From Bacteroidetes bacterium UBA6161 (lineage in GTDB: Bacteria; Bacteroidota; Bacteroidia; NS11-12g; UBA955): 45,826 bases of DNA. Below, piece by piece: positions 14,830 to 23,566 of the stretch. The notes under the pieces are model-generated. The model was not told the DNA's origin. It searched no databases and was given only the letters and a program-made list of their open reading frames with translations. Each line of letters begins with the position of its first letter. The stretch's first letter is position 1. Location: contig DIUJ01000062.1 of NCBI GenBank assembly GCA_002422315.1, positions 12,031-57,856 of the forward strand. Direction: 5' to 3'. Position numbers and translations under genes: made by a program.

Positions 14830-16925
14830 TTTAATTCAATAAATATTTGATCTCCTGTATTAAATTTTGAGCCCGGTTTTATGTTTTGATAAATAACCTT
14901 GCCGTATCCTTGTACACTAACATTTAAACCTAAATTTTCTAAAAGAAATAGTGCATCTCGCAAACCCATTCCTCTTACATCTGGAACAAGATCTTTATTT
15001 TCATCCATCTCTTTTAAGTTTACATAATATTGAGACGTAGAAGAACGCACCCAATCGCTTCCACTCGTAGAGGAATTGCTTGTAGAAGAGCTTATTCCAA
15101 GTTCGTTAAGAACTGTTTTAATATCCTCTTTGTTTCCATATTTTACTTGTGGCAAGTGTATATCTTTTTGTTTTGCCAATACAGGATGAAGGTCGTATCT
15201 ACCTGCATATACTTTATCTGCAATCTCTAAAAAAACCGGTCCGGCTATTCTACCACCATAATACTCTCCCCCCGCTGGTGCATTGATAACAACAATACAG
15301 GTGTATTGAGGATTTTCGGCAGGGAAATAGCCTACAAATGTGCCTTTATGTAAACCCTTGTCGTATTTAGTTCCTACCAATACTTGTACTGTACCAGTTT
15401 TGCCAGCTACTTGATAATTAGGGTTCTTTAAGTTTGTGGCGGTTCCATTTTGAACCACACCAACAAGCAGCTCTTTCAGCATTTCTAAAGTTCTTGGACT
15501 ACACACACTTTTTTGAGACACCTCTGCTTCATATTCCCAAAGAGTTTTACCAAACCTGCTTATTTTTTCTACAAAAAAAGGTTTTACAAAAAAGCCATCG
15601 TTTGCAATAGCATTGTACATGGCAAGGGTTTGCATGGGAGTAACCCTGCTCTCATAGCCTATTGAGGTCCAAGGCATAGATATTTTAGTCCAATCTTTTC
15701 TACTAGGATCTTTAATTAGAATATTCCCTTCTTCTTGAATTTCTATACCAAGAGGCCTATCCATATTCAATGCAGATAAGTATTTCAAAAAATCCATTGG
15801 TCTATTTGCAAAATGATCGTAAACTGCACCCGCAATTCCCACATTAGATGATTTCTCAAATACCTGCCTAAAAGTTAACTTTTGATTTAAAGAGGGATAG
15901 TCAGAATCATAAAGCTCTTCGCTAAAAAACTTTCTTTTCCCATAGTTAATAACTACACTGTCGTCAAGAGATTTAATTTTTTGTTCTTCTATAAGTGCCA
16001 TAGCACTTGCTAGTTTCATCGTACTACCTGGGTCGGAGGCTATACTTATGGCTAGGTTTATATCTTCAAAATAGGTGCCATTGGACATTCTACTAAAATT
16101 TGCAATTGCCCTAACTGCCCCTGTTTTTACTTCCATTATTACGGCACATCCACTTTGGGCATTACTGTTATGAAGCGCTTTTTTTAGTGCATCTTCAGCC
16201 ACGTCTTGTATCCCCACGTCCAAGGTTGTAATTATATCTAAACCATTGCTCGGCTTAAATTCTGTATTCCCTACTGGTCTCCATATTTTACTCGACACTC
16301 TTTGCTCCATTCTTTCCCCACTCTTCCCTCTCAATATAGAGTCAAATGCGTTTTCCAAACCTACCATTTTCCCATTTGGCGACACAAAACCAATGGTTCT
16401 TCTTGCTATATTTCCAAAAGGCATTTCTCTTACCGTATGCTCTTCTTTTATAAAACCTCCTTGGTACCTGCCATTCCTAAATATGGGCCATTCGGCCATG
16501 TCTTTTGCCAGTTCATAGGCTACCTTTCTTTGTATTAAAACATATCTTTCGCCCCTAGAACGAGAATTAATTAAGTAGTTTCTCCACCCTTGATAATTTT
16601 TATTTGAAAAATTTATTGCCAACAATAAAGCCAAAGAATCTATTTTGTTGTTAAACTCCTCTGATTTGATTGCTAGTGGGTCAAAAACTATGTTGTATTT
16701 AGGCATAGAAGTTGCCAACAAACGCCCATCGGTGCTAAGAATATTTCCTCTTATTGCTTTTACTTCTCTAATCCTAGTGCTATTCTTTATACGGATTACT
16801 TCATATTTCTCTTTTTTAAAAATAGCTAAATCTACCGCATGGTAAAACACCCCTAAGGCAAATAGTAGGATAAAAATCAATACTATCCTTGAACGCAACA
16901 ATATGGCTTTCCTAAGGCTACTCAT
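14826..16925 (-). CDS. ftsI: Septal peptidoglycan transpeptidase FtsI (PBP3) with PASTA domain
   Basis: 699-residue class B penicillin-binding protein that crosslinks septal peptidoglycan. A short cytoplasmic start is followed by one membrane anchor (residues 13-32), the PBP dimer domain (about 55-225) and the transpeptidase. Catalytic boxes: SxxK is S301-TMK, SxN is S359-S-N, and KTG is K509-T-G. The C-terminal 55 residues (about 645-699, VPDVRGMGLRDALFLLENLG onwards) form a single PASTA domain, common in Bacteroidota FtsI and absent from the E. coli protein. A serine/threonine-rich linker (SSSTSNSSTSGSDW) precedes it. The ATG directly abuts the ftsL stop. Confidence 0.97.
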   Translation of the reverse strand: MSSLRKAILLRSRIVLIFILLFALGVFYHAVDLAIFKKEKYEVIRIKNSTRIREVKAIRGNILSTDGRLLATSMPKYNIVFDPLAIKSEEFNNKIDSLALLLAINFSNKNYQGWRNYLINSRSRGERYVLIQRKVAYELAKDMAEWPIFRNGRYQGGFIKEEHTVREMPFGNIARRTIGFVSPNGKMVGLENAFDSILRGKSGERMEQRVSSKIWRPVGNTEFKPSNGLDIITTLDVGIQDVAEDALKKALHNSNAQSGCAVIMEVKTGAVRAIANFSRMSNGTYFEDINLAISIASDPGSTMKLASAMALIEEQKIKSLDDSVVINYGKRKFFSEELYDSDYPSLNQKLTFRQVFEKSSNVGIAGAVYDHFANRPMDFLKYLSALNMDRPLGIEIQEEGNILIKDPSRKDWTKISMPWTSIGYESRVTPMQTLAMYNAIANDGFFVKPFFVEKISRFGKTLWEYEAEVSQKSVCSPRTLEMLKELLVGVVQNGTATNLKNPNYQVAGKTGTVQVLVGTKYDKGLHKGTFVGYFPAENPQYTCIVVINAPAGGEYYGGRIAGPVFLEIADKVYAGRYDLHPVLAKQKDIHLPQVKYGNKEDIKTVLNELGISSSTSNSSTSGSDWVRSSTSQYYVNLKEMDENKDLVPDVRGMGLRDALFLLENLGLNVSVQGYGKVIYQNIKPGSKFNTGDQIFIELK

Positions 16926-17291
16926 TTATTTTTTGGGTTTCACTATTTTAAAAGGTGGTTTTCTGTTTTCTTGTAATCCTGTATGCCTCAACTGACTATA
17001 CACTTGGCTTTGTTTGCTTTGTGTCATTAGCTTTGTTTGCAAGCTTATGAGTTCGGAACGCAATTCTTCATTTTGTTCTTTCAGCTCTTGTACATGTTTA
17101 TGTTTCTTAATATGGCTATTTACAATCCCTATATACACTACCAATATAGACACTATCAAAAGAATTGCGGGCAAGTACTTATATAATTCTGCCTTGTCAT
17201 GAAACAGCTTTTTAACAAATAGTTTTATATCAAAATCTTCTGGATTTTGTATAATTTGTGGGTCTTGTAACTCTGTATTCTTTTGATTCAT
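16926..17291 (-). CDS. ftsL: FtsL-like division protein, Bacteroidota type
   Basis: 121-residue bitopic membrane protein. It has an acidic cytoplasmic N-terminus, one transmembrane helix (about residues 41-60, YLPAILLIVSILVVYIGIVN), a periplasmic coiled coil (about 62-95, VQELKEQNEELRSELISLQ) and a basic tail. Sequence similarity to E. coli FtsL is negligible. The call rests on topology, size and position between rsmH and ftsI, where ftsL lies in nearly all dcw clusters. It would bridge FtsB/FtsQ to the FtsW-FtsI synthase. Confidence 0.85.
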   Translation of the reverse strand: MNQKNTELQDPQIIQNPEDFDIKLFVKKLFHDKAELYKYLPAILLIVSILVVYIGIVNSHIKKHKHVQELKEQNEELRSELISLQTKLMTQSKQSQVYSQLRHTGLQENRKPPFKIVKPKK

Positions 17292-17302
17292 CTTAGCCCT
17301 TA

Positions 17303-18211
17303 TTATTGTTTTACTGCAACCCTAAGTTTGGCACTCCTTGCTCTATTGTTTTGGGCAATCTCTATTTCAGATGGCGAAATCCCTTTTCTGTTTAATGGCT
17401 TTAATATGGAGTGCGACTGACCATATATATCGGTATCTATTTCTCCATCAAAATTACCAGTAGCAAAAAAATTCTTAACCAATCTATCTTCAAGTGAATG
17501 ATAGCTCATCACTACAAATGGGCAACCTTTTGCAAGTTTTTCTGCACCATGAATAAGCAATTTCTTTAAGCCTTCAAGCTCTCCATTTACTTCTATTCTT
17601 AATGCCTGATAAAGTTGACTCCAGAATTTGCCACGGGTTTTCATAGGCACCATTTCCTCAAGTATGTTTTTAAGATCCGCTGTGGTTTCTATTGGCTTTA
17701 GGTTGCGTGCATTGCAAATCAAATAAGCTATTTTCCCAGAACCTTGCATTTCTCCATATATCCTAAAAAGTTTTGCCATTTCTTCCTTAGAGTAAGTATT
17801 CAAGATTTTTGCTGCTGTTAGCTCTCCTTTTTGACTCATTCTCATGTCCAATGGCCCATCGAATCGATGCGCAAAACCCCTGTCTGGAGTATCTATTTGA
17901 TGGGAAGAAATACCCAAATCTGCCAAAATACCATGTACCTCGTCTATCTCTAGATAGTCTAGAAAATTTTGAATGAAGGCATAATTGTGGTTTACAAATA
18001 AAACCCTAGGATCCTGAGGAATATTGTCAATCGCATCTGTATCTCTGTCAAATACAATAAGCTTACCTTCTTTTAATTGCTCGAGTATAAGTTTAGAATG
18101 CCCTCCTCCCCCAAATGTTGCATCTACATATATCCCATTGGGCTGTATTTGCAATGCCTCTATGCATTCCTTTGCTAGAACAGGCGCATGGTATGTGTAG
18201 TTGTTTTCCAT
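17303..18211 (-). CDS. rsmH: 16S rRNA (cytosine-1402-N4)-methyltransferase
   Basis: 302-residue S-adenosylmethionine-dependent enzyme, also called MraW, that methylates C1402 in the ribosomal P site. The opening HAPVLAKECIEAL, the SAM loop VDATFGGGGHSKLIL, GILADLGISSHQID then PDRGFAHRFDGPLDMRMS, and SYHSLEDRLVKNFF are all hallmark segments. Length is normal. It is separated from mraZ by 4 bases and from ftsL by 11. Confidence 0.97.
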   Translation of the reverse strand: MENNYTYHAPVLAKECIEALQIQPNGIYVDATFGGGGHSKLILEQLKEGKLIVFDRDTDAIDNIPQDPRVLFVNHNYAFIQNFLDYLEIDEVHGILADLGISSHQIDTPDRGFAHRFDGPLDMRMSQKGELTAAKILNTYSKEEMAKLFRIYGEMQGSGKIAYLICNARNLKPIETTADLKNILEEMVPMKTRGKFWSQLYQALRIEVNGELEGLKKLLIHGAEKLAKGCPFVVMSYHSLEDRLVKNFFATGNFDGEIDTDIYGQSHSILKPLNRKGISPSEIEIAQNNRARSAKLRVAVKQ

Positions 18212-18215
18212 TGCA

Positions 18216-18680
18216 TTAAATCGTGGTATTATCGTCTCTTTTACCTAATAACTTTTCTGCAAGCGCTCCAAATTCTTCGGCATCAAAAGCCATTTCTTCT
18301 CTATATTTTGGTTCTGACCAAATTTCTATTTTGTTGTTATAAGCGCTCAAGATTACTTTGTCTTTTATTTCTGCATATTCCTGCAGGTTTTTAGGAATCA
18401 GCACCCTAGAAGCATTGTCCACAGAAATTAAACTCGCGCCATTGTTGTATTGTCTTATAAATTTTCGCGCTTCCCTGTTAAATTCATTCAAAACCGACAA
18501 TTTTTCAGCCTCTTTGTTCCAGTCATCCATTACATATACAACCAAACATTTCTCAAAACCACGGTTTATAACCAAGCTACTTTCCATTCCCGATGGAATC
18601 TGAACACGCAACTTAGACGGCAAGGCAATCCTGCCTTTGTCATCAATTTTGCATTCAAATTCTCCTAAAAATTTTGCCAT
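18216..18680 (-). CDS. mraZ: Transcriptional regulator MraZ
   Basis: 154-residue DNA-binding protein with two tandem SpoVT/AbrB-type half domains: ECKIDDKGRIALPSKLR near residue 10 and ISVDNASRVLIPKNLQEYA near residue 90. MraZ binds TGG-type repeats upstream of its own gene and usually represses the dcw operon. I start it at the ATG 18678-18680 (MAKFLGEFECKI), which fits the family. An in-frame ATG at 18734 would add 18 unconserved residues and place the start inside the operator repeats. Confidence 0.95.
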   Translation of the reverse strand: MAKFLGEFECKIDDKGRIALPSKLRVQIPSGMESSLVINRGFEKCLVVYVMDDWNKEAEKLSVLNEFNREARKFIRQYNNGASLISVDNASRVLIPKNLQEYAEIKDKVILSAYNNKIEIWSEPKYREEMAFDAEEFGALAEKLLGKRDDNTTI

Positions 18681-18722
18681 CTTGTGTAGTCTTGTTTCAG
18701 GTTGTAAAACTAAAACAATTTT

Positions 18723-18768
18723 TCCCACAATCACCCACTATATTCCATTTTCTACCACAAATTTTCCA
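18723..18768 (-). promoter_or_regulatory. MraZ operator: five TGG repeats at 10-11 bp spacing
   Basis: Read on the minus strand, TGG-containing pentamers occur at 18723-18727 (TGGGA), 18733-18737 (TGGGT), 18743-18747 (TGGAA), 18753-18757 (TGGTA) and 18764-18768 (TGGAA). The spacing is 10, 10, 10 and 11 bases, so all lie on nearly one helix face. Known MraZ sites are three or four TGGGN repeats separated by 5 bases, directly upstream of mraZ, which is this position. Five repeats suggest an extended site for the MraZ ring. Confidence 0.8.
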
Positions 18769-18823
18769 CACACTATGCTTACCTTTTGATATAAAGCTAT
18801 TTAGCCTTAATTACAACTTAATT

Positions 18824-18854
18824 CAAATTAGATTCTATTTGGGTTTTCAACAAA
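18824..18854 (-). promoter_or_regulatory. Candidate promoter of the dcw operon
   Basis: On the minus strand TTTG (18851-18854) is followed after 20 bases by TAATTTG (18824-18830), close to the Bacteroidota TTTG / TAnnTTTG pattern but with one base fewer inside the -7 box. Transcription would start near 18818, leaving the TGG repeats in the early transcribed region. Confidence 0.5.
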
Positions 18855-19242
18855 AATCATAACACAATATTTGTAGTCGTAGAATATGCCAATTGCTTAT
18901 TATTTCTTAACTTTTGCAAAGCTTTCTATTTTTAAAAATGAATAAAACAATGGCAATTAGGTACCCTTTTTTCGGTTTAATTTCTTCCACTTATGTTTTC
19001 ACATGAAAAAAAGTCTACTATAAAGACATTTAGGTTTGTCTCAACAACTGTTTAAATATCTTTTAAAGTTGGTTTAAAGACAATAACAATTTGAGTAAAT
19101 AGACATCCAATTCCACCTGTTGAATGGTTGTCTTGTCCTAAAATAGTCCAAGAAAATTATTTCATCATTACAACATCCCTTTTGTCGTCAAACAATTCTT
19201 TGTTCGAAACTTTAAATTTTGGGATATTTTGGGGCAATAGTA
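18855..19242. other. Intergenic region upstream of mraZ
   Basis: AT-rich spacer between the dcw promoter and the end of the glycosyltransferase gene. I see no coding sequence or structured RNA. A short palindrome CAATAGTACTATTG (19235-19248) overlaps the glycosyltransferase stop codon but has no T-tract. Confidence 0.6.
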
Positions 19243-20739
19243 CTATTGGATTTTTATCTTGTAAACCCCATTATTAGAGTCTAGTACTTTATAATTAACA
19301 GTTAAAGAATCCAATAACTTTTTTTGTAAAAGAAACCCTTCGCTTCCTATCGGCCAAAAATGTGGTTCTTTATATTCAAGTTTGTGAGAAGTGTATTCTT
19401 TGTATTTTTTAACATAAAAATCCATGTTTGGCCTATAATCAAATACACTGAACCATAAATAGCTTTTATGTGGCCCCTCGCTTAAAAGTATAGTATTTAC
19501 CATTGCCCCAAAATCATTGGATTCTATACATTCTTTACAATTGGGCAGTTCTTTCCTTATATCAAACATAAAGGCCTTGTATAATCCCCCAAAGAGAAGC
19601 CCTACAACCAATATAAAAAAGGCCTTATTGTTGCGACTATACGAATAAAAGTGAAAAAATAAAAAAGCCAACAATAGCGCTAGTACAGGATAAACAGGAA
19701 CATCATACCACACTATTTTTGTTTGTGCAATAGAGATAAAAGCAAGAAAAGTTAAACTAATAACGGTCAAAAAATATATTTCAGATTTTTTCTTATGGGC
19801 AAAAAAAGCATACCACAATAGGAGAATAGGCAAAATAAATATCCATATCCAAGCCCTTTGTAAAACCCAAAAGTTCTTAATATAGTAAAACCAAGGACCA
19901 CTATGTCCATAATTTGCTTGACCCAGCCTTCCACCCAATTCATTTTCCCACAGGGCAATAAAGTAGCCTAAGGTTTGGTATTCGCGATAAGTATAATATG
20001 CAATTAGCAATAATATCGGAAGTAAAGTAGCTACATAAAGCCTCGGTTTTTTTAATAATGCAAAATTATTGGGTTTTAAAAAAAAATACAGAATTAATCC
20101 TGGTGCAAAAAACAAAGCCGCCACTCCTTTGGTAAAGAGAGCCAAAAGTAAAAAAACTGAAAAAAGTATGAGATACTGTATCGCCCTGTATTCTAAGTAA
20201 AGATAAAATGCTAAGGCGTAGCCAATCATAAAACAAGACAAAAGTGCGTCAAAATCTCCTGTTCTAGCTGCATGGTATCCATTAAACCCGGGCATAGCAA
20301 GAAGAATAAACACCGGGATAGCCGACCAAAAATAATCTTTTGTCCTATTGTACATAAACAAGAACAAGATTATACTAGTAAAAATCGCTGCAAACAGAGA
20401 AGGCATGCGTAATGAAAATTCATTTATTCCAAAGTATTTAAAACAAAATGCTTGTAAAAAAACCAAAAGAGAAGGTTTGGTGTTCCATAAATCTACTTCA
20501 TGATTAAAGGTTGTTACTGCAATATTCTTATGGTCCAACATCTCTATAGCATTCATTGCCTGACGACTTTCGTCCCACATTACTATAGGATTGTCTCCAA
20601 GAAACAAACCATACCCTATTACAGAAACAAGGGTAACTATACTCAAAACTAAGAAATAATAATACTTGGATGACACGAAACAAAAATACTGATTTACTAG
20701 GGCCCTAATATATTTGTAGAAAAATATTTTTAAAAGCAA
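19243..20739 (-). CDS. GT-C family membrane glycosyltransferase (ArnT/PMT-like)
   Basis: 498-residue membrane protein with 11 or more hydrophobic spans and a hydrophilic C-terminal tail. The first periplasmic loop has an acidic motif (WDESRQAMNAIEML) where ArnT/PMT-like enzymes hold their catalytic Asp, followed by LWNTKPSLLVFLQ and LRMPSL. A second acidic motif, TGDFDALL, lies in the next loop. Such enzymes move a sugar from a polyprenyl-phosphate carrier onto lipid A, protein or another glycolipid at the periplasmic side; the donor and acceptor here cannot be told. It is transcribed alone, back to back with the small lipoprotein gene (34 bases apart). Confidence 0.82.
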   Translation of the reverse strand: MLLKIFFYKYIRALVNQYFCFVSSKYYYFLVLSIVTLVSVIGYGLFLGDNPIVMWDESRQAMNAIEMLDHKNIAVTTFNHEVDLWNTKPSLLVFLQAFCFKYFGINEFSLRMPSLFAAIFTSIILFLFMYNRTKDYFWSAIPVFILLAMPGFNGYHAARTGDFDALLSCFMIGYALAFYLYLEYRAIQYLILFSVFLLLALFTKGVAALFFAPGLILYFFLKPNNFALLKKPRLYVATLLPILLLIAYYTYREYQTLGYFIALWENELGGRLGQANYGHSGPWFYYIKNFWVLQRAWIWIFILPILLLWYAFFAHKKKSEIYFLTVISLTFLAFISIAQTKIVWYDVPVYPVLALLLAFLFFHFYSYSRNNKAFFILVVGLLFGGLYKAFMFDIRKELPNCKECIESNDFGAMVNTILLSEGPHKSYLWFSVFDYRPNMDFYVKKYKEYTSHKLEYKEPHFWPIGSEGFLLQKKLLDSLTVNYKVLDSNNGVYKIKIQ

Positions 20740-20749
20740 TTGTAAATCT

Positions 20750-20757
20750 TATTTTTG
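20750..20757 (+). promoter_or_regulatory. Candidate -7 box for the lipoprotein / EreA-like operon
   Basis: TATTTTTG matches TAnnTTTG exactly and lies 16 bases before the ATG at 20774. The -33 region contains only a T-rich stretch. Confidence 0.5.
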
Positions 20758-20773
20758 CATAAAAGACAGCTCT

Positions 20774-20977
20774 ATGAAAAAATTATTTTTATTTGCTTTA
20801 AGTTTAAGCATGCTTTTTGGATTTACAGCGTGTAATTCTGAAACAACTACAGAAGTTCAAGAAAATGTAGAAGTTCAACAACAGGAAATAGAAGAGGATC
20901 TATTGGAACAGATAGAAGGTGAGGAATCTGAATCTGATGCAAAAAAAGAGTCAGAAGAAGAAGCTCCACAAAACTAA
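20774..20977 (+). CDS. Small acidic lipoprotein
   Basis: 67 residues. A lysine start, hydrophobic core and lipobox FTAC place the lipidated cysteine at residue 20. The mature part of about 47 residues is almost entirely Glu, Gln, Asp, Ser and Thr (EVQQQEIEEDLLEQIEGEES) and is likely disordered and strongly negative. No known domain. It lies 9 bases before the EreA-like/barrel gene, so the two are probably co-transcribed. The acidic run echoes the acidic insert within that neighbour. Function unknown. Confidence 0.75.
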   Translation: MKKLFLFALSLSMLFGFTACNSETTTEVQENVEVQQQEIEEDLLEQIEGEESESDAKKESEEEAPQN

Positions 20978-20986
20978 TCGCTTCGT

Positions 20987-22867
20987 ATGCAAAACTATTT
21001 TATCAGAGGACTACTAAGTGTCCTCTTTTTTTGTTTGTTTCCTAAAGCCCAAAGCCAACATGCCGGGCCATTTAAAATTGAAACAGACAGTACTTTAGCG
21101 GGTTTTAGTATTTTGGACAGCGTTTTTCAAAGTAAAAAAATATTTTTTACTGGCGAAGACCATAGATTTATAGACGCTAACAATAGTACCACCCTGGCTT
21201 TCTTAAAATATTTAAACCAAAAACAAGGCGTTAACCACCTAATGTTAGAACTTGGTTATTCTTGGGGAGAAATTGCAAACAGATACATTCAAACAGGAGA
21301 CTCCTCTTTGTTCCAATTACTTCAATATTCTTCTCACAAATCCTTTAATGTATTTTTCAAAGAATTATACGAATACAACAAGAACCTAAGCCCCGAAAAC
21401 AAAGTACAGATACATGGTATAGATGTAGAAAGATTTTATGAACTTGCATTGCTACACCTAAACTATCTAATACCAAAAAAGAAAGAAGTACCAAATGAAC
21501 TTATTTTAAGTATTGAATCTATTCAATCACTTGCAAAATACGTGGAAATACAAGGTTTACAAGAAAATCAAGACGAGGAAGACGAGGAAGCTACAGAAGA
21601 ATACAACTCAGAGGAAAACGAAGAAAATGAATACAATAGCTCTCTCGACATTTCTAAATACTCCATTTTCCAATCTATTGATAGTATCCTTTCTGATTTC
21701 CATAAAAATAAAAAACTATATGAACTATACTTGGGTGACAATTTTGCTGAATTCGAAAAGATTACACAAGAATTAAGAGACTATAAACAATGGAGGATTT
21801 ATGAGAACTCCAGCATGGTACAGAGGTTTATTTTCAGAGAAAACTATATGTTTCAGAACATGAAAAGACTTTTTGTAGAATATCCAAATGCAAAATTCTA
21901 TGGTCAATTTGGAAGATGCCATGTGTCTCTGATAAGAACCAAGGACGATTGTAATTGGGTAGATTTCAGGTCCATTGCAAATAGGTTACAGGAATTCGAA
22001 CCTACACAAGACAAAGTAGTAAGCATTGGGATATTTTATGCAAGTAAACCCGAATACGAGAGCAGCAGAATGGTAAAACAATACATGAAAGACCTAGCTA
22101 AAAAAGCACCTGAGAACGAAATAAACATTTTCAGCTTAGATACTAGCATCATAAAAGAGGTAAAATACAATTATATTCTTATTGATAAAAAAGCAAAATT
22201 GCCTTACTTTTACGAAAGTCTCTACTCTTCATTAGGCAAATCCGATAAAAACCCTAACACTACAAGTTCGTTAGGGTTAAACTTTTTATACGCTAACAGT
22301 GGATTTTCAGCTATGAATTCAAATCTACAATCCAAATTTGCACCTACCTTAGGTAATTTTGCTAACCATACTATGGGTATAGGCCTGCATTTTAATTTTG
22401 CGAAATTAAAAAAGTACGGTGGGCTAATGACAGAATTTGGTTTTGTTATCGGTTTGCCACAAAAACAAGAAACACAACAAGACACAAGTTTAAAAATGCA
22501 TTACACGAATTTTAATCTCAAGTTCGGCTATACTGCGAGAATCTATAAAAACTTACATTTTTTCACCCTATTAAATAGCCAATTAGGCTATTATCAATTA
22601 AATATAGAATACAAAAGTTATAATGGTATTTTTGACCCTATTGAAACAAAAGTGCTGGATGTATATAACGATGTGATTGGATTGGGCCCATGTGCAGGAC
22701 TAAGATTATTTAAAACAAAAGGTATAGAATTAGCTGTTGAAACAGGTTATTTGTTTGATTTCTCCCGTCAGAATTGGAAAAATCACAATTTATTTAATAC
22801 GTCTATTCGAAGTAATTTTAACGGACTTTACTATCAATTTAAAACAAGTTACACCTTTGCATACTAA
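20987..22867 (+). CDS. Erythromycin-esterase-like domain fused to an outer-membrane beta-barrel
   Basis: 626 residues with a signal peptide (about 1-24, ending AQSQ). Residues about 35-400 resemble the EreA/ChaN-like hydrolase fold: FFTGEDHRFIDAN (GEDH 56-59, where EreA has GExxH), LMLELGYSWGE with Glu88, HGIDVERFYE near 142, and a later QFGRCHVSLI carrying another likely active-site His. A very acidic insert (DEEDEEATEEYNSEENEENE, about residue 200) interrupts it. From about 415 the protein alternates aromatic strands (LGLNFLYANSG, GIGLHFNFAK, FNLKFGYTARIYK, YYQFKTSYTFAY) and ends in an aromatic residue, as in an 8- to 10-strand outer-membrane barrel. The enzyme would be tethered at the outer membrane. 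Substrate unknown; there is no reason to infer macrolide resistance. Confidence 0.72.
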   Translation: MQNYFIRGLLSVLFFCLFPKAQSQHAGPFKIETDSTLAGFSILDSVFQSKKIFFTGEDHRFIDANNSTTLAFLKYLNQKQGVNHLMLELGYSWGEIANRYIQTGDSSLFQLLQYSSHKSFNVFFKELYEYNKNLSPENKVQIHGIDVERFYELALLHLNYLIPKKKEVPNELILSIESIQSLAKYVEIQGLQENQDEEDEEATEEYNSEENEENEYNSSLDISKYSIFQSIDSILSDFHKNKKLYELYLGDNFAEFEKITQELRDYKQWRIYENSSMVQRFIFRENYMFQNMKRLFVEYPNAKFYGQFGRCHVSLIRTKDDCNWVDFRSIANRLQEFEPTQDKVVSIGIFYASKPEYESSRMVKQYMKDLAKKAPENEINIFSLDTSIIKEVKYNYILIDKKAKLPYFYESLYSSLGKSDKNPNTTSSLGLNFLYANSGFSAMNSNLQSKFAPTLGNFANHTMGIGLHFNFAKLKKYGGLMTEFGFVIGLPQKQETQQDTSLKMHYTNFNLKFGYTARIYKNLHFFTLLNSQLGYYQLNIEYKSYNGIFDPIETKVLDVYNDVIGLGPCAGLRLFKTKGIELAVETGYLFDFSRQNWKNHNLFNTSIRSNFNGLYYQFKTSYTFAY

Positions 22868-22871
22868 TTTT

Positions 22872-23558
22872 ATGAACCATATAAAAGCCTCTATCCCCAA
22901 TACTCTTACGCTTCTAAATTTAAGTTGCGGAGCTCTGGGATTATATTTTGTATTTTATGAAAACAATCTTTCCTACGCTGTAAACCTGGTATTTATAGCA
23001 GCGTTTTTTGATTTTTTGGATGGATTTGTTGCAAGACTATTAAAAGTTCAAGGAGAACTAGGCAAACAATTAGATAGCTTGGCCGATATGGTTACATTTG
23101 GTCTACTCCCAGGGGCTATGGCGTGGGCTATTGGTGCTCAACATTCATGGGTAATTTTACTTAGTCTTTTCATACCGGCTTTTTCTGCTTTAAGGCTTGC
23201 AAAATTCAATATAGACACAAGGCAAACAAGCGGTTTTATTGGAGTACCAACACCAATGAACGCCCTTCTATGGTGCGGTATTGTTATCGGATCCGATGAG
23301 TTCACTTGGATTCAAGAAGCTATGTCTGATCCACTGTTTTTTGGAATCATAGTTACGGTAAGTTCTTTGCTACTAGTATCTGAAATTCCATTGATGGCTT
23401 TAAAATTTAAAAAACTTGACAAAGAACTAAAACTAAAACTTGCCATATTTATTCTCCCTGCTGTAGTACTGTTGATTCTTTTTAATTTGTCTGCATTAAT
23501 TCTTGTGTATTTGCTTTACATTATATCTTCTATTTTCCTTAAGTTTGCAATCAAATAA
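22872..23558 (+). CDS. pssA: CDP-diacylglycerol--serine O-phosphatidyltransferase
   Basis: 228-residue membrane enzyme making phosphatidylserine, the precursor of phosphatidylethanolamine. The CDP-alcohol phosphotransferase signature DGx2ARx8Gx3Dx3D is complete in DGFVARLLKVQGEL followed by GKQLDSLAD (about residues 47-69 from this start). Several membrane spans follow. I start at the ATG 22872 (MNHIKASIPNTLTLLNLSCG), 4 bases after the upstream gene. A frame open from 22737 would overlap the barrel gene and adds nothing conserved. Confidence 0.93.
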   Translation: MNHIKASIPNTLTLLNLSCGALGLYFVFYENNLSYAVNLVFIAAFFDFLDGFVARLLKVQGELGKQLDSLADMVTFGLLPGAMAWAIGAQHSWVILLSLFIPAFSALRLAKFNIDTRQTSGFIGVPTPMNALLWCGIVIGSDEFTWIQEAMSDPLFFGIIVTVSSLLLVSEIPLMALKFKKLDKELKLKLAIFILPAVVLLILFNLSALILVYLLYIISSIFLKFAIK

Positions 23559-23566
23559 AAACCAAA

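Noticed and set aside
18681..18734. 18-codon N-terminal extension of MraZ
   Set aside because: It would start inside the TGG operator repeats. MAKFLGEFECKI is the usual MraZ start.
18723..18768. Short regular repeats that might suggest a CRISPR-like array
   Set aside because: Units are only 5 bases at 10-bp spacing and match the known MraZ operator pattern.
19235..19248. CAATAGTACTATTG as a terminator for the glycosyltransferase gene
   Set aside because: It is a short AT-rich palindrome without a loop or T-tract, and it overlaps the stop codon.
22737..22871. 45-codon extension of PssA
   Set aside because: It overlaps the end of the barrel gene in another frame. The conserved start is MNHIKASIPNTLTLLNL.
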